From: an uncultured Oscillospiraceae bacterium
GTDB lineage: Bacteria > Bacillota > Clostridia > Oscillospirales > Oscillospiraceae
Assembly: GCA_934565415.1 (NCBI GenBank)
Contig: CAKTHQ010000001.1
Coordinates: forward strand, 1 to 64,000
DNA: 64,000 bases
Direction: 5' to 3'
The translations under genes were made by a program, and so were the position numbers. Positions 63,382 through 64,000 of this stretch are shown here, piece by piece; position 1 is the stretch's first letter, and each line of letters begins with the position of its first letter. Under the pieces are notes generated by a model. The model saw only the letters and a list, made by a program, of their open reading frames with translations, was not told where the DNA came from and searched no databases.

Positions 63382-63410
63382 ACTATACCCCGAATTTCTT
63401 TTTTTGACAA
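63382..63410 (-). promoter_or_regulatory. rpoD promoter
   Basis: TTGTCA and TATAGT on the minus strand, 17-nt spacer. Confidence 0.7.
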
Positions 63411-63505
63411 GGGTTTCTTCCAAAAATAATTGGCTTTTTGCGGATATTGTCGTTTTTTTCTCAGCTCCGGCAAGAGTTTTCCCCTTTTTTCGTGAAAACA
63501 TACGG

Positions 63506-63534
63506 TTGCGTTTTTGGAAATGTTTCGGTATAAT
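63506..63534 (+). promoter_or_regulatory. lepA promoter
   Basis: TTGCGT and a perfect TATAAT, 17-nt spacer. AGGAAGAGG precedes the lepA ATG. Confidence 0.75.
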
Positions 63535-63582
63535 GAGATAGAATGCAATTTGTATGCCCAGATAAAGGAAGAGGTAGCCCAT

Positions 63583-64000
63583 ATGACGGATCTTTCCCAC
63601 ATTCGCAATTTTTCCATCATCGCCCATATTGACCACGGCAAGTCCACTCTGGCAGACCGCCTGATGGAGGAATGCCGGGCGGTAGACCTGCGGCAGAAGG
63701 CCGAGCAGCTCCTGGACTCCATGGACCTGGAGCGGGAGCGGGGCATTACCATCAAGGCCACGGCGGTCCAGCTGAACTATACCGCCGACGACGGGGAAAC
63801 CTACGATCTGAACCTTATCGATACCCCGGGCCATGTGGACTTTAACTACGAAGTTTCCCGCTCTCTGGCCGCCTGCGAAGGCGCCGTGCTGGTGGTGGAT
63901 GCCAGCCAGGGTGTAGAGGCCCAGACTTTGGCCAACACCTACCTGGCCATCGATGCCGGGCTGGAGGTGCTGCCGGTCATCAATAAGATCGACCTGCCCT
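63583..64000 (+). CDS. lepA: Elongation factor 4 (LepA), N-terminal part, cut by window edge
   Basis: A ribosomal back-translocase GTPase. The first 139 residues are visible (family about 600). AHIDHGKST (14-22) is G1, RGITIKA switch [10 protein letters not shown]3 and NKIDLP G4. The spacing and [11 protein letters not shown] distinguish it from BipA and EF-G. Confidence 0.95.
   Translation, partial: MTDLSHIRNFSIIAHIDHGKSTLADRLMEECRAVDLRQKAEQLLDSMDLERERGITIKATAVQLNYTADDGETYDLNLIDTPGHVDFNYEVSRSLAACEGAVLVVDASQGVEAQTLANTYLAIDAGLEVLPVINKIDLP

Noticed and set aside
1..64000. CRISPR array, prophage, transposase or integrase genes
   Set aside because: No regularly spaced direct repeats with unique spacers and no recognisable phage or recombinase gene were seen.

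Overview
The window looks like a chromosomal segment around the replication origin of a gut Clostridia bacterium, most likely Oscillospiraceae/Ruminococcaceae-like. The evidence is G+C-rich genes with sigma-A type promoters, frequent TTG/GTG starts, a bile salt hydrolase, NfnAB energy metabolism, RicT, RemB, ComEB and Mn-dependent pyrophosphatase, and many short palindromic intergenic repeats. The family assignment is an inference.

Region by region. 1-7363: the 5' part of pckA, then the aspartate-to-threonine pathway: lysC-asd and hom leftward, thrC-thrB rightward. 7637-14162: a rightward run of a DUF3810 membrane metalloprotease-like protein, rsmG, four tandem paralogous membrane-anchored SGNH-like proteins with tight coupling, and a methyltransferase. 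14367-16758: a sigma-like protein fused to a transmembrane segment, and a CapA-family protein. 17049-25309: one long leftward operon rimP-nusA-rnpM-ylxQ-infB-rbfA-nrnA-truB-ribF with a consensus promoter and a hairpin in its leader. 25361-28355: two polytopic membrane proteins. 28356-29044: a gene-free stretch holding a nested inverted-repeat element and a DnaA-box cluster. 29045-32006: nfnAB and mscL. 32007-32629: a near-palindrome of about 470 bp built from paired hairpins.

32630-46991 is the origin-proximal leftward block: serS, parB, parA with two parS sites, a zinc-ribbon membrane protein, bile salt hydrolase, remB, rnhA, gyrA, gyrB, recF, yaaA, dnaN and dnaA. The probable oriC lies at 46992-47215, where transcription switches from leftward to rightward. 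Rightward from it are a YitT protein, a Tritrichomonas-type IMP dehydrogenase, comEB and an Rrf2 regulator; a lipoprotein and galE are leftward. 53004-56912 encodes a large secreted surface protein behind a long structured leader. 57105-64000: asparaginase, CBS-type pyrophosphatase, holB, ricT, rpoD (leftward) and the 5' part of lepA.

Most genes are housekeeping. The unusual content is between genes: at least five families of short inverted-repeat elements, one of which supplies the end of ribF, structured leaders, and the double-hairpin palindrome downstream of serS. No tRNA, rRNA, CRISPR array or transposase gene was seen. Coordinates come from reading the sequence by eye; start sites were chosen by ribosome binding site and family length.
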